9,524 nt of DNA from Megasphaera elsdenii (GTDB lineage: Bacteria > Bacillota > Negativicutes > Veillonellales > Megasphaeraceae): assembly GCF_020539865.1 (NCBI RefSeq), contig NZ_JAJBQV010000050.1, positions 1-9,524 on the forward strand, in the 5' to 3' direction. The notes under the pieces are model-generated. The model was not told where the DNA came from. It searched no databases and saw only the letters and a list, made by a program, of their open reading frames with translations. Positions within the stretch are counted from its first letter, which is position 1. Each line of letters opens with the position of its first letter. Below are positions 1-6,431 of this stretch, in pieces. The translations under genes and the position numbers were made by a program.

Positions 1-228
1 TGCTTGGATTTAGACGATATTCCTGTCTATAATCCTGAACAGCCGTATACTGGCATGTTCAGTGGGAAGCGTATCCACCGTGGCTTGTACCAGTTCGCCG
101 ATGGCGGGATTGCCAACGCGGATGTGAATGGAGCATACAACATACTCCGTAAAAGTAAGCAGAACTTCGATTTCGAGGGACTGTGTAAGGGGCTTTTGGA
201 CAGCCCTTTGAGAATAAGGATATCCTGA
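1..228 (+). CDS. tnpB: TnpB (IS200/IS605 OrfB) RuvC-like nuclease, C-terminal fragment
   Basis: The last 75 codons of a TnpB protein are present; the rest lies left of the window, so no start can be assigned. TnpB is the RNA-guided, RuvC-fold DNA nuclease carried by IS200/IS605 elements and the presumed ancestor of Cas12. The diagnostic signature is visible: GKRIHRGLY, then NADVNGAYNILRK near fragment residues 39-51. In this family the Asp of ADVNGA (fragment residue 41) is the third RuvC catalytic residue, and it is intact. The zinc-finger part would lie further upstream and cannot be judged. The TGA stop (226-228) falls inside the first stem of a hairpin that follows, as expected when the guide RNA overlaps the end of the gene. 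Identification of the family is secure; whether the full gene is intact is unknown. Confidence 0.9.
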   Translation, partial: CLDLDDIPVYNPEQPYTGMFSGKRIHRGLYQFADGGIANADVNGAYNILRKSKQNFDFEGLCKGLLDSPLRIRIS

Positions 229-319
229 CAGCTAACTCCTTTGGGATAGGTTGTCAGGCGTTAGTCCATGTATCAAACTTCTCAAGAATCTCCCGTTTCT
301 ATAAGCGGGAGAGGTTCAA
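224..319 (+). ncRNA. Probable 3' scaffold of the TnpB guide RNA (omega RNA / reRNA)
   Basis: Known TnpB guide RNAs come from the 3' end of tnpB and the element's right end, with the guide taken from the flanking DNA just beyond. Here two hairpins fit that plan. The first pairs CCTGACA (224-230) with TGTCAGG (252-258) and can extend inward imperfectly; it contains the tnpB stop codon. The second pairs 289-298 with 303-312 around a four-base loop (CTAT), with one G-U pair. It is followed by GGTTCAA, similar as I recall it to the end of the ISDra2 guide RNA. The guide would then start near 320 (AAGAACAATC and onward). The 5' boundary of the RNA is unknown and probably lies inside the coding region. 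Transcription and processing are inferred. Confidence 0.55.
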
Positions 320-337
320 AAAGAACAATCTTTCTAG

Positions 338-366
338 TTGGTTTCATTAAGCGAAAGTGGTATAAT
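338..366 (+). promoter_or_regulatory. Sigma-70-type promoter of the thioredoxin unit
   Basis: A -35 box TTGGTT (338-343) and a perfect -10 box TATAAT (361-366) are separated by 17 bp. A TG at 358-359 gives an extended -10. The start of transcription would be near 373, leaving a leader of about 34 nt before the thioredoxin ATG at 407. The TTG at 338, which opens a longer in-frame reading frame, is thus better read as part of the -35 box than as a start codon. The promoter begins 18 bp after the presumed end of the insertion sequence. Confidence 0.75.
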
Positions 367-406
367 AAATTTGATTTACATCGGCCAGATGGGAGGTTGT
401 ATAATC

Positions 407-778
407 ATGGCAGTAGTTTCGATTGACAGTGATGCCGATTTTTCTGTGAAGGTCCTTCATCAGCCAGGCATTGTCATCGCAGACTTCTGGGCTCCCTGGT
501 GCGAGCCGTGCAAGATGGTTCATTCAGAAATCAGCCAGGCTGCCGCAGATTTTGGCGATGCTGTGAAGGTAGTACGCATCAATGTCGATACGATGCGGAA
601 TATTGCCGAAAAGTATGAAATTATGGCGGTTCCGACATTATTGTTTTTTAAAGGCGGTAAGCCACTCAAACGCATTATCGGCTATGCTTCACAGGCGGAA
701 ATCAGCAAGTTTCTGGCGTCTGTCGTAGCAGAAAGCAAGGCTGCCGGTTTTGACAACCAAAATATTGGGATGATATAA
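407..778 (+). CDS. trxA: Thioredoxin with CEPC active site
   Basis: This is a 123-residue cytosolic thioredoxin, a thiol-disulfide reductant for target proteins. The ATG at 407 is chosen because GGGAGG (391-396) precedes it at 10 nt, and because numbering from it reproduces the classical thioredoxin positions: buried Asp26, Trp28, active site Trp31-Cys32-Glu33-Pro34-Cys35, and cis-Pro76 in AVPTLLFF. An upstream in-frame TTG at 338 would add 23 residues but lies in the promoter. The residue between Cys32 and Pro34 is Glu instead of the usual Gly, which may shift redox potential or partner choice. The C-terminal tail runs about 15 residues beyond the usual ~108. It is first in an apparent unit with the glycosyltransferase, whose TTG start directly abuts its stop. 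Family certain; the trxA symbol is by similarity, since paralogues may exist. Confidence 0.9.
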   Translation: MAVVSIDSDADFSVKVLHQPGIVIADFWAPWCEPCKMVHSEISQAAADFGDAVKVVRINVDTMRNIAEKYEIMAVPTLLFFKGGKPLKRIIGYASQAEISKFLASVVAESKAAGFDNQNIGMI

Positions 779-1741
779 TTGAATTTAGAAACGAGAGGGA
801 CGGGACGACAGTTATTGTCTATTGTCGTTCCTGTATACAATGAACAGCCGAACATTGAGAAATTCTATGAAGAGGCGACGAAAGCCGCAGCGACACTCGA
901 TATGGATTATGAAATCATCTTTGTCGACGACGGTTCTAAAGATGCAACGCCCCTCATCCTCAGCCGCTTGACTCAGCAGGATGAACACGTGCGGGCTTTT
1001 ATCCTGGCCCGCAACTTCGGTCATCAGCTGGCCATTACTTGCGGTATGGATCATGCTCTTGGCGACGCCGTGATTACCATGGATGGTGATTTGCAGCATC
1101 CGCCGTCGATGATTCCTGAATTGGTCCAGAAATGGCGCGAAGGCAACGATGTCGTCCAGACCATACGGGAAGCAACGGATGATGCTGGTTTCCTCAAGCG
1201 CATGACATCGAAATGGTATTACCGTATACTGAATACTGTATCTCCAGTCCACATCACACCGGGCGGGTCTGACTTCCGCCTCATCGATAAGCGGGTTCTG
1301 GAAACGTTCAAGCAGTTCCGGGAACACGACCGTTTCATCCGCGGTCTTATTGGGGATATCGGCTATACGCAGACTTTCATTCATTTTGTAGCGCCGAAGC
1401 GTTATGCTGGGAAATCGAAGTTTTCCGTACGCAAGATGCTTCATTTTGCCCTGGACGGGATCATGGCTTATTCCAAGATTCCCCTGCGGATTTCCTTTTA
1501 TATCGGCATGCTGAGCGGCTTATTGAGCTTGCTCCTGATTTTGCATGTCATCTATTGCAATATAATGGGCGAAGCCGTGCCGGGATGGACGACGACGATG
1601 ATCATCGACTGTCTGTTCAGCGGGTTCCAGCTCATCTTTATTGGTGTTATCGGAGAGTATATAGGACGTATATTTGAAGAGGTGAAACACAGACCTCTGT
1701 ATTGGCTGCGAGCTGAACTCGGGCAGCATAAAGACAGGTAG
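779..1741 (+). CDS. Membrane-anchored family 2 glycosyltransferase (GtrB/DPM1/ArnC type)
   Basis: This enzyme probably transfers a sugar from a nucleotide donor to a polyprenyl phosphate at the inner face of the cytoplasmic membrane. The 320 residues match the usual length. The GT-A fold shows SIVVPVYNE (14-22), VDDGS (49-53), RNFGHQLA (78-85), the metal-binding Asp-Gly-Asp at 102-104 in MDGDLQHPP, GGSDFRLID (162-170) and RFIRGL (185-190). Two membrane segments follow near residues 236-262 and 270-297, ending in the typical GEYIGRIFEEVKHRP. The TTG start at 779 touches the thioredoxin stop and has only a weak ribosome site (GGGA, 767-770), suggesting translational coupling. A second TTG at 815, after GAGAGGGA (793-800), would give 308 residues beginning LSIVVPVYN and is a real alternative. 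The sugar and lipid cannot be read from sequence; no GtrA-type flippase gene is beside it. Confidence 0.88.
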   Translation: MNLETRGTGRQLLSIVVPVYNEQPNIEKFYEEATKAAATLDMDYEIIFVDDGSKDATPLILSRLTQQDEHVRAFILARNFGHQLAITCGMDHALGDAVITMDGDLQHPPSMIPELVQKWREGNDVVQTIREATDDAGFLKRMTSKWYYRILNTVSPVHITPGGSDFRLIDKRVLETFKQFREHDRFIRGLIGDIGYTQTFIHFVAPKRYAGKSKFSVRKMLHFALDGIMAYSKIPLRISFYIGMLSGLLSLLLILHVIYCNIMGEAVPGWTTTMIIDCLFSGFQLIFIGVIGEYIGRIFEEVKHRPLYWLRAELGQHKDR

Positions 1742-1779
1742 GGTGCGTTGTATGCCCTTCGAGACAGAGAGGAGTATTT

Positions 1780-2523
1780 ATGTGGAAAAAAATCAGTAAA
1801 GTTTGGATCATTGCCGCACTTTTCGTTTTTGCCGCACTACCGGCGCTGGCAGCTTCTCCGCTGACTATCGGCAGCCGAGGTGACGAAGTTCGTTCGATTC
1901 AGCAGATTCTTCGCAGTAAAGGCTATCGGGTCAATGTCAACGGCGTTTACACCAACGATACAGCCCGGGCCGTATCGCAGTATCAGAAGGATAAGAAAAT
2001 TCAGGTCAGTGGTAAAGTCGGCGGCTGGACCTATTATCTGCTGACAGGCAATCGTTCTATGCTGCCGCCTAAGCCGGTCATGAAGAAAGGACAGGGGACA
2101 CGCTTCAACAATAGCGCTATCTCCAAATACCGTCATTTCAGCGGCGGCGATGCTTTCGGCAATCAGCTGGTCAATTCAGCATACCAATACTTGGGTATTC
2201 CCTATGTATTCGGCGGTAATACTCCAGATGAAGGTTTTGACTGCTCAGGCTTTACGAAATATGTCTTTTCCCATAATGGCATCAATCTGCCGCGTCTGGC
2301 AGATGAACAATATGCAGTCGGCCAGCGGATCCGCCGCAGTGAACTCATGCCGGGCGACCTGGTCTTCTTTACGACGTATGAACCGGGTGTATCCCACACG
2401 GGAATCTATGTCGGCAACAACAATTTCATCAGTGCCACCAGCAGTGGCGGCATCCGCGTAGACAGCCTCGACAGCGGCTATTGGTCGCCGCGCTATGTCG
2501 GTGCTACACGGGTCCGGAGATAG
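1780..2523 (+). CDS. Secreted NlpC/P60 peptidoglycan endopeptidase with PG-binding domain
   Basis: This is a 247-residue exported cell-wall hydrolase. A signal peptide (residues 1-24: two Lys, hydrophobic core, ALPALA) is probably cleaved after Ala24. Residues about 26-90 form a peptidoglycan-binding domain of the PG_binding_1 type (GSRGDEVRSIQQILRSKGY). After a Pro/Lys-rich linker, residues about 127-245 form the NlpC/P60 domain, with catalytic Cys155 in GFDCSGF and His206 in VSHTGIYVG; the third, polar residue of the site is not assigned. Family members cut D-Glu–diamino acid or related bonds in stem peptides. The start is clear: AGAGGAG (1768-1774) lies 5 nt before ATG. It follows the glycosyltransferase by 38 bp with no terminator between them and is closed by the hairpin at 2531, so it is probably the last gene of the thioredoxin unit. 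Confidence 0.93.
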   Translation: MWKKISKVWIIAALFVFAALPALAASPLTIGSRGDEVRSIQQILRSKGYRVNVNGVYTNDTARAVSQYQKDKKIQVSGKVGGWTYYLLTGNRSMLPPKPVMKKGQGTRFNNSAISKYRHFSGGDAFGNQLVNSAYQYLGIPYVFGGNTPDEGFDCSGFTKYVFSHNGINLPRLADEQYAVGQRIRRSELMPGDLVFFTTYEPGVSHTGIYVGNNNFISATSSGGIRVDSLDSGYWSPRYVGATRVRR

Positions 2524-2530
2524 GCAAACT

Positions 2531-2563
2531 GGCTAGGGAACAGTCGTCCTCTAGCCTTTCCTT
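2531..2563 (+). terminator. Rho-independent terminator after the NlpC/P60 gene
   Basis: GGCTAG (2531-2536) pairs with CTAGCC (2551-2556). The stem extends by GGA/TCC across a one-base bulge, has a loop of about 7 nt, and is followed by TTTCCTT. The hairpin starts 7 bp after the stop codon. The T tract is broken by two C's, so termination may be partial. Confidence 0.75.
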
Positions 2564-2602
2564 ATACAACCGGGTTATGAGATAAAAAATAACAAGAAAA
2601 GG

Positions 2603-2632
2603 TTGCCGAACAGGGGGAAATGAGCGTATAAT
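2603..2632 (+). promoter_or_regulatory. alaS: Promoter of the alaS unit, overlapped by a small inverted repeat
   Basis: TTGCCG (2603-2608) and a perfect TATAAT (2627-2632) are 18 bp apart. Transcription would begin near 2639, leaving about 34 nt of leader, too short for a T-box riboswitch. An inverted repeat GGGAAA (2615-2620) / TTTCCC (2633-2638) is centred just upstream of the -10 box and could be an operator or chance. Confidence 0.7.
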
Positions 2633-2672
2633 TTTCCCATGTAGAAAGATATTTAGAGGGAGTGTTTACTAT

Positions 2673-5282
2673 ATGAAGTACATGACGGGTAATGAAATCC
2701 GCAAAGCCTATTTACAGTTCTTTAAGAGCAAGGAGCACCTGGTCCTGCACAGTTTTCCGCTCATTCCGGAAAACGACCCAAGCCTGCTCCTCATCGGCGC
2801 CGGCATGGCACCGCTCAAACCGTATTTCACGGGTAAGCTCGTACCACCGTCGTACCGCGTCACGACGAGTCAGAAGTGTATCCGCACCGACGATATCGAC
2901 AACGTAGGCCGTACTGCCCGTCACCATACGTTCTTTGAAATGCTGGGCAATTTCTCCTTTGGCAACTACTTTAAAAAAGAAGCCATTTCCTGGGCCTGGG
3001 AATTCTTGACCAAAGTCTTGGAACTGGATACGGATAAATTGTATGTCACTATCTATCCTGATGACAAAGAAGCCTATGACTACTGGCATAATATGATTGG
3101 CTTGGCTGACGAACGTATCTTTAAATTCGAAGATAACTTCTGGGAAATCGGCGAAGGTCCGTGTGGTCCGGACAGCGAAATCTTCTATGACCTCGGCCCG
3201 GAACGGGGCTGCGGTAAACCGACGTGTACCGTCGGCTGTGACTGCGACCGCTATCTGGAAATCTGGAACCTCGTCTTTACCCAGTACAATCATACCAAAG
3301 ATGGCAAGTACGAACCGCTGGCCAAGAAGAATATCGATACGGGCTGTGGTCTGGAACGGCTGGCTTCGGTCATTCAGCAGAAAGAATCGAACTTTGAAAC
3401 GGACCTCATCTTCCCAATCATCGAAAAAGTTATCGCTATTTCCGGCGGCGATTACAATAATCCTCGCCAGAAGATGGCCATGAAGGTCATTGCCGACCAT
3501 ATCCGCGCTATTACTTTTATGATTTCCGATGGCATCCTGCCGTCCAATGAAGGCCGTGGTTATGTCCTGCGCCGTATCCTGCGCCGTGCCGTCCGCTTCG
3601 GCCGTCTTTTGGGGATCAAGGATCTCTTCCTGGCCGGTCTCGTTGATACGGTATTGGACATCCTCGGCGATGAATATCCGGAAACGCGAGAACACGAAGC
3701 GCTTATTAAACAGATCATCAATACAGAAGAAAAACAGTTCAGTGCTACCCTAGCACAGGGCATGGAACTGCTCAATGATATGATGGCCCATGTAGGCGAC
3801 GATAAAGTCCTTACGGGAGCTGAAGTCTTCAAACTCTACGATACGTATGGCTTCCCGATGGAACTGACCGAAGAAATTGCTGGCGAACAGGGGTTCACCG
3901 TCGACAAAGAGGGCTTCCAGGAAGCGATGAAAGAACAGCAGGAACGGGCTCGCGCTGCTCATACCAAAGTATCAGCCAAAGTCGTTACGCCGGATACGAC
4001 GAAATTGGACCAGTCGAAATTGGTCAATGACGAAAAGGCTGTCAAAGCGACTATTGCTATGCTCGGTAAGGAAGGCGTTGAAATCAATGAAGCCCGCGAC
4101 GGCCAAGAAGTGACGATTATCCTCGACGACAATCCTTTCCATGCTGAAGGCGGCGGCCAGCTCAGCGATACAGGGGTCCTCTGTGCTGCTGAAGGCAAGG
4201 CCCAGGTCACGGATGCCCAGGCACTGCCGAATGGCCTAGTATACCTCATTGCTAACATTACAGAAGGTGTTCTCCGTACCGGCGATGCCGTCGATATTGC
4301 CGTCGATAAACAGCGCCATTTGAACCTGGCCCGCAACCATACGGCAACGCACCTCTTGCAGGCTGCCCTGCGCAAGGTCTTGGGTAACCACGTCAATCAG
4401 GCTGGTTCCTTGGTTACGCCGGATCACCTGCGCTTCGACTTCACCCACTTCTCGCCGGTCACCCAGGCCGAATTGGATAAAATTGAAGCCTTAGTCAATG
4501 AAGAAATCCTCAAGGCTGTCCCCGTTACCATTGAAGAAATGGCCCTCGATGCAGCCAAAGAAAAAGGGGCTATGGCTTTGTTCGGTGAAAAATACGGTGA
4601 TGTCGTCCGCGTTGTATCTGTCGACGACTTCAGCTGCGAACTCTGTGGCGGCTCCCATGTCGCCAATACGTCGGTCATCGGTACGTTCCGCATCACCAGC
4701 GAAACTGGGACTGGCTCCGGCGTCCGCCGTATCGAAGCTGTCACCGGCCCGGCATCCCTCAAACTGGCCAAAGATGAATCGCAGGAACTGCAGCAACTGG
4801 CAGGTCTCTTAAAAGCAAAGGTCAGCGATGCGCCAGCCAAACTGGAAGCTCTCCTGACTCAGCTCAAGGATACGGAAAAAGAATTGGCTCAGCTTAAAAA
4901 AGACGCAGCCCTGTCCGATATGGATAGCATCTTGGCAGCGAAAGAAGATATTAGCGGCGTTCCCGTCGTCGCAGCTGTGGCTCAGGCTGATTCCATGGAT
5001 AACTTGCGCGATTTGGCCGATACCGTTCTCGACAAGATTGGCAGCGGCGTCGTTCTCTTGGGCATGACGAATGGCGATAAAGTGAACTTCGTCTGCAAAG
5101 TTGCCAAGAGCGATACCAAGAAAGGGCTCCATGCCGGCAAGATCATCAAAGCGGCGGCTCAGGCTGCTGGCGGCAATGGCGGCGGCCGTCCCGATATGGC
5201 TCAGGCCGGCGGCAAGGAACCGGAAAAATTGGGTGATGCCCTCAAAGCCGGTGCAGCCGCTGTCCGCGATATGTTAGCATAA
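2673..5282 (+). CDS. alaS: Alanine–tRNA ligase
   Basis: This enzyme charges tRNA-Ala in the cytosol and edits mischarged Ser/Gly-tRNA-Ala. The 869 residues are the normal full length. The order is canonical: class II catalytic core (1 to about 240, with RTDDIDNVGRTARHHTFFEM at 71-90 and GCGLERL at 224-230), tRNA-recognition helices (about 250-460), editing domain (about 480-695) with zinc ligands His556 and His560 (HTATH) and Cys658 and His662 (CELCGGSH), then a coiled linker and a C-terminal DHHA1 domain ending in a Gly-rich GGNGGGRPDMAQAGG (833-847). A cysteine cluster at 180-191 (C180, C185, C189, C191) is of a kind I recall from other Firmicutes AlaRS. AGAGGGAG (2655-2662) precedes the ATG by 10 nt. 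It heads a unit with ireB, ruvX and the DUF1292 gene. No frameshift or missing key residue is seen. Confidence 0.98.
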   Translation: MKYMTGNEIRKAYLQFFKSKEHLVLHSFPLIPENDPSLLLIGAGMAPLKPYFTGKLVPPSYRVTTSQKCIRTDDIDNVGRTARHHTFFEMLGNFSFGNYFKKEAISWAWEFLTKVLELDTDKLYVTIYPDDKEAYDYWHNMIGLADERIFKFEDNFWEIGEGPCGPDSEIFYDLGPERGCGKPTCTVGCDCDRYLEIWNLVFTQYNHTKDGKYEPLAKKNIDTGCGLERLASVIQQKESNFETDLIFPIIEKVIAISGGDYNNPRQKMAMKVIADHIRAITFMISDGILPSNEGRGYVLRRILRRAVRFGRLLGIKDLFLAGLVDTVLDILGDEYPETREHEALIKQIINTEEKQFSATLAQGMELLNDMMAHVGDDKVLTGAEVFKLYDTYGFPMELTEEIAGEQGFTVDKEGFQEAMKEQQERARAAHTKVSAKVVTPDTTKLDQSKLVNDEKAVKATIAMLGKEGVEINEARDGQEVTIILDDNPFHAEGGGQLSDTGVLCAAEGKAQVTDAQALPNGLVYLIANITEGVLRTGDAVDIAVDKQRHLNLARNHTATHLLQAALRKVLGNHVNQAGSLVTPDHLRFDFTHFSPVTQAELDKIEALVNEEILKAVPVTIEEMALDAAKEKGAMALFGEKYGDVVRVVSVDDFSCELCGGSHVANTSVIGTFRITSETGTGSGVRRIEAVTGPASLKLAKDESQELQQLAGLLKAKVSDAPAKLEALLTQLKDTEKELAQLKKDAALSDMDSILAAKEDISGVPVVAAVAQADSMDNLRDLADTVLDKIGSGVVLLGMTNGDKVNFVCKVAKSDTKKGLHAGKIIKAAAQAAGGNGGGRPDMAQAGGKEPEKLGDALKAGAAAVRDMLA

Positions 5283-5327
5283 ATTTTTGGCAGTCATGCC
5301 AGTTGAATAAAAAGGATGTGAGTGAAC

Positions 5328-5588
5328 ATGGCAGTAAGCGACGAAACGATGATTATGCAAAACCGAAGTGAAGAACAGACCGTTGCATCCATGATTCTGG
5401 AAGATGTATATCACGCATTGGAAGAAAAAGGATACAACCCGATTAATCAGATCGTAGGCTATCTCCTGTCCGGTGACCCGACGTATATTACGAGCCACAA
5501 TAATGCTCGCAGCAATATCCGGCGCATTGAACGGGATGAACTCATCGAAGAATTAGTCCGTTCGTACGTCAAACAGCACAATTTATAG
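5328..5588 (+). CDS. ireB: IreB family regulatory phosphoprotein (UPF0297/YrzL)
   Basis: This is an 86-residue cytosolic protein of the UPF0297 family. In Enterococcus faecalis IreB is a substrate of the PASTA-domain Ser/Thr kinase IreK and dampens cephalosporin resistance. The family core is visible: [19 protein letters not shown] (33-51), then the basic [11 protein letters not shown] (61-71) and EELVRSY. The N-terminus (MAVSDETM) puts Ser4 and Thr7 where, as I recall, E. faecalis IreB carries its phosphorylated Thr4 and Thr7. That phosphorylation occurs here is inference. The ATG at 5328 is preferred because AGGATG (5313-5318) is 9 nt away; the in-frame GTG at 5322 would be only 3 nt from it and gives 88 residues. 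It lies 45 bp after alaS, with only a 4-bp GGCA/TGCC hairpin between them and no terminator. Confidence 0.92.
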   Translation: MAVSDETMIMQNRSEEQTVASMILEDVYHALEEKGYNPINQIVGYLLSGDPTYITSHNNARSNIRRIERDELIEELVRSYVKQHNL

Positions 5589-5595
5589 GAGACAT

Positions 5596-6012
5596 ATGAG
5601 AATTTTAGGACTCGATGTCGGTTCCAAGACCATCGGTGTTGCCTGCAGCGATGCCTTGCTGATTACGGCACAGGGCGTAGAGACGATTCGCCGTAAATCC
5701 GATGAAGCAGACTTTGCCCGTCTGCGCGAACTGATTAAAGAAAAAGAAGTACACCGCATCGTCGTAGGTAAGCCGCGTCATATGAACGGTGACTACAGCG
5801 ATAATATGAAGAAAATCGAAGAATTCGTCGAACGATTCCAGCAAACCGTCCCGGATATAGACATTGTCTATTGGGATGAACGCCTGACGACCGTTATGGC
5901 CCAGAATGTATTAAAGGAAGGCAATGTGCGGCGCGAAAAGCGCAAGCAGTTTGTCGATAAAATGGCAGCAATCCTTATTTTACAGAATTATTTAGACGCT
6001 CATGCTCATTAA
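5596..6012 (+). CDS. ruvX: RuvX/YqgF RNase H-fold nuclease (putative Holliday junction resolvase)
   Basis: This 138-residue protein of the YqgF/RuvX family has a RuvC/RNase H fold. Family roles proposed are Holliday junction resolution and processing of 16S rRNA precursor ends. The three acidic regions are present: Asp7 in ILGLDVGSKTIGVA, the DERLTT motif at 94-99, and Asp121 in FVDKMAAILILQNYLD. The loop normally written GLPxxMxG is GKPRHMNGD here, a modest variation. The ATG lies 7 bp after the ireB stop; its ribosome site AGGAGA (5587-5592) overlaps that stop, pointing to coupled translation. Gene order alaS–ireB–ruvX–DUF1292 is the usual Firmicutes arrangement. Confidence 0.95.
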   Translation: MRILGLDVGSKTIGVACSDALLITAQGVETIRRKSDEADFARLRELIKEKEVHRIVVGKPRHMNGDYSDNMKKIEEFVERFQQTVPDIDIVYWDERLTTVMAQNVLKEGNVRREKRKQFVDKMAAILILQNYLDAHAH

Positions 6013-6023
6013 GGAGGACTACT

Positions 6024-6296
6024 ATGTCGGAAGAAATGAACAACGAATTGGAAGAAGTCATCATCGTAACCGCTACCGATGACGAAGGCAACGAAGTGGA
6101 ATATCAAGAAGTACAGCGCATCAGCCTGGATGGCAAAGTATTCGCCTTGCTCGTCGAAGTCACGGAAGACGAAGAAGGCGGCGATGCTATCATCGCCCGC
6201 GTCGACCAGGAAGATGGCGAAGACGTCTACGTCGCACCGACGGATGAAGAATTCGACGCAGCCAATGCAAAATTCGATGAACTCTTAGATGAATAA
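6024..6296 (+). CDS. DUF1292 family small acidic protein (YrzB-like)
   Basis: This is a 90-residue, very acidic protein without a known biochemical function. The pattern is typical of DUF1292: ATDDEGNEVEYQEVQRISLDGKVFALL (residues about 17-43; a DxxG turn followed by alternating beta-strand residues), then a second strand block DVYVAPTDEEF and an acidic C-terminal helix ending DELLDE. No membrane segment, signal or cysteine is seen. AAGGAGG (6011-6017) lies 6 nt before the ATG and overlaps the ruvX stop, the strongest ribosome site in the unit, so this last gene may be made at a higher level. The stop is followed at once by a strong terminator. The family call rests on the pattern plus conserved position after ruvX. 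Confidence 0.88.
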   Translation: MSEEMNNELEEVIIVTATDDEGNEVEYQEVQRISLDGKVFALLVEVTEDEEGGDAIIARVDQEDGEDVYVAPTDEEFDAANAKFDELLDE

Positions 6297-6307
6297 GTGA
6301 TTAAAGG

Positions 6308-6348
6308 GGCCCTGCATGAAGGTTTCGGCCATCATGCAGGGCCTTTTT
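6308..6348 (+). terminator. Strong rho-independent terminator of the alaS unit
   Basis: A perfect 12-bp stem GGCCCTGCATGA (6308-6319) / TCATGCAGGGCC (6332-6343) with a 12-nt loop is followed by TTTTT (6344-6348). It starts 11 bp after the DUF1292 stop. The GTG at 6297 that could open a longer LysR frame lies upstream of this terminator, so that frame is not used. Confidence 0.93.
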
Positions 6349-6354
6349 GCTTTA

Positions 6355-6418
6355 TCGTTCATAGTTCATCGCAATGGGATGTTTTTTCGGCCTACGATGA
6401 ACGAACTACGAGGAACGA
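6355..6418 (+). promoter_or_regulatory. Nested inverted repeats upstream of the LysR-type gene, possible operator
   Basis: GTTCATCG (6364-6371) and CGATGAAC (6395-6402) are perfect 8-base inverted arms, 23 bp apart. Outer bases continue the symmetry: TCGT (6355-6358) faces ACGA (6408-6411), and TCGTTC (6355-6360) also matches GAACGA at 6399-6404 and 6413-6418. LysR-type proteins usually bind imperfect dyads near their own promoter, so autoregulation is a reasonable inference. I could not place a convincing -35/-10 pair here; TACGAT (6393-6398) is a weak -10 candidate with no suitable -35. Confidence 0.45.
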
Positions 6419-6431
6419 AAAAGGAGGCCCT

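Larger units (their letters stand above)
1..319 (+). mobile_element. Right end of an IS200/IS605-family insertion sequence (partial)
   Basis: This is the 3' part of the tnpB gene plus about 90 bp of non-coding right end. IS200/IS605 elements have no terminal inverted repeats; their ends carry sub-terminal hairpins recognised by the TnpA transposase. Such a hairpin is visible at 289-312, with perfect 7-bp arms TCTCCCG/CGGGAGA. It is followed by AGGTTCAA, which I take as the right boundary (near 319). The left end, any tnpA gene and the target motif lie outside the window, so the element's full structure, autonomy and exact boundary are not established. Confidence 0.75.

Noticed and set aside
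338..406. N-terminal extension of the thioredoxin from TTG 338
   Set aside because: It overlaps the -35 and -10 boxes, lacks a ribosome site, and ATG 407 has one and matches the family's numbering.
812..1444. 210-codon minus-strand frame across the glycosyltransferase
   Set aside because: It is antisense to conserved GT2 motifs and shows no recognisable domain.
2564..2672. T-box riboswitch in front of alaS
   Set aside because: The promoter at 2603-2632 leaves only about 34 nt of leader, and no T-box motif or antiterminator is present.
2712..3695. 327-codon open frame on the minus strand inside alaS
   Set aside because: It is antisense to a certain alaS, shows no family motif or ribosome site, and long antisense frames are common in biased coding DNA.
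5289..5300. Terminator between alaS and ireB
   Set aside because: Only a 4-bp GGCA/TGCC hairpin is present with no T tract after it, so the unit is likely continuous.
6297..6431. 45-residue extension of the LysR-type protein from GTG 6297
   Set aside because: It runs through the strong terminator of the alaS unit and past a perfect ribosome site at 6421; family proteins start at MDLPSIQQL.
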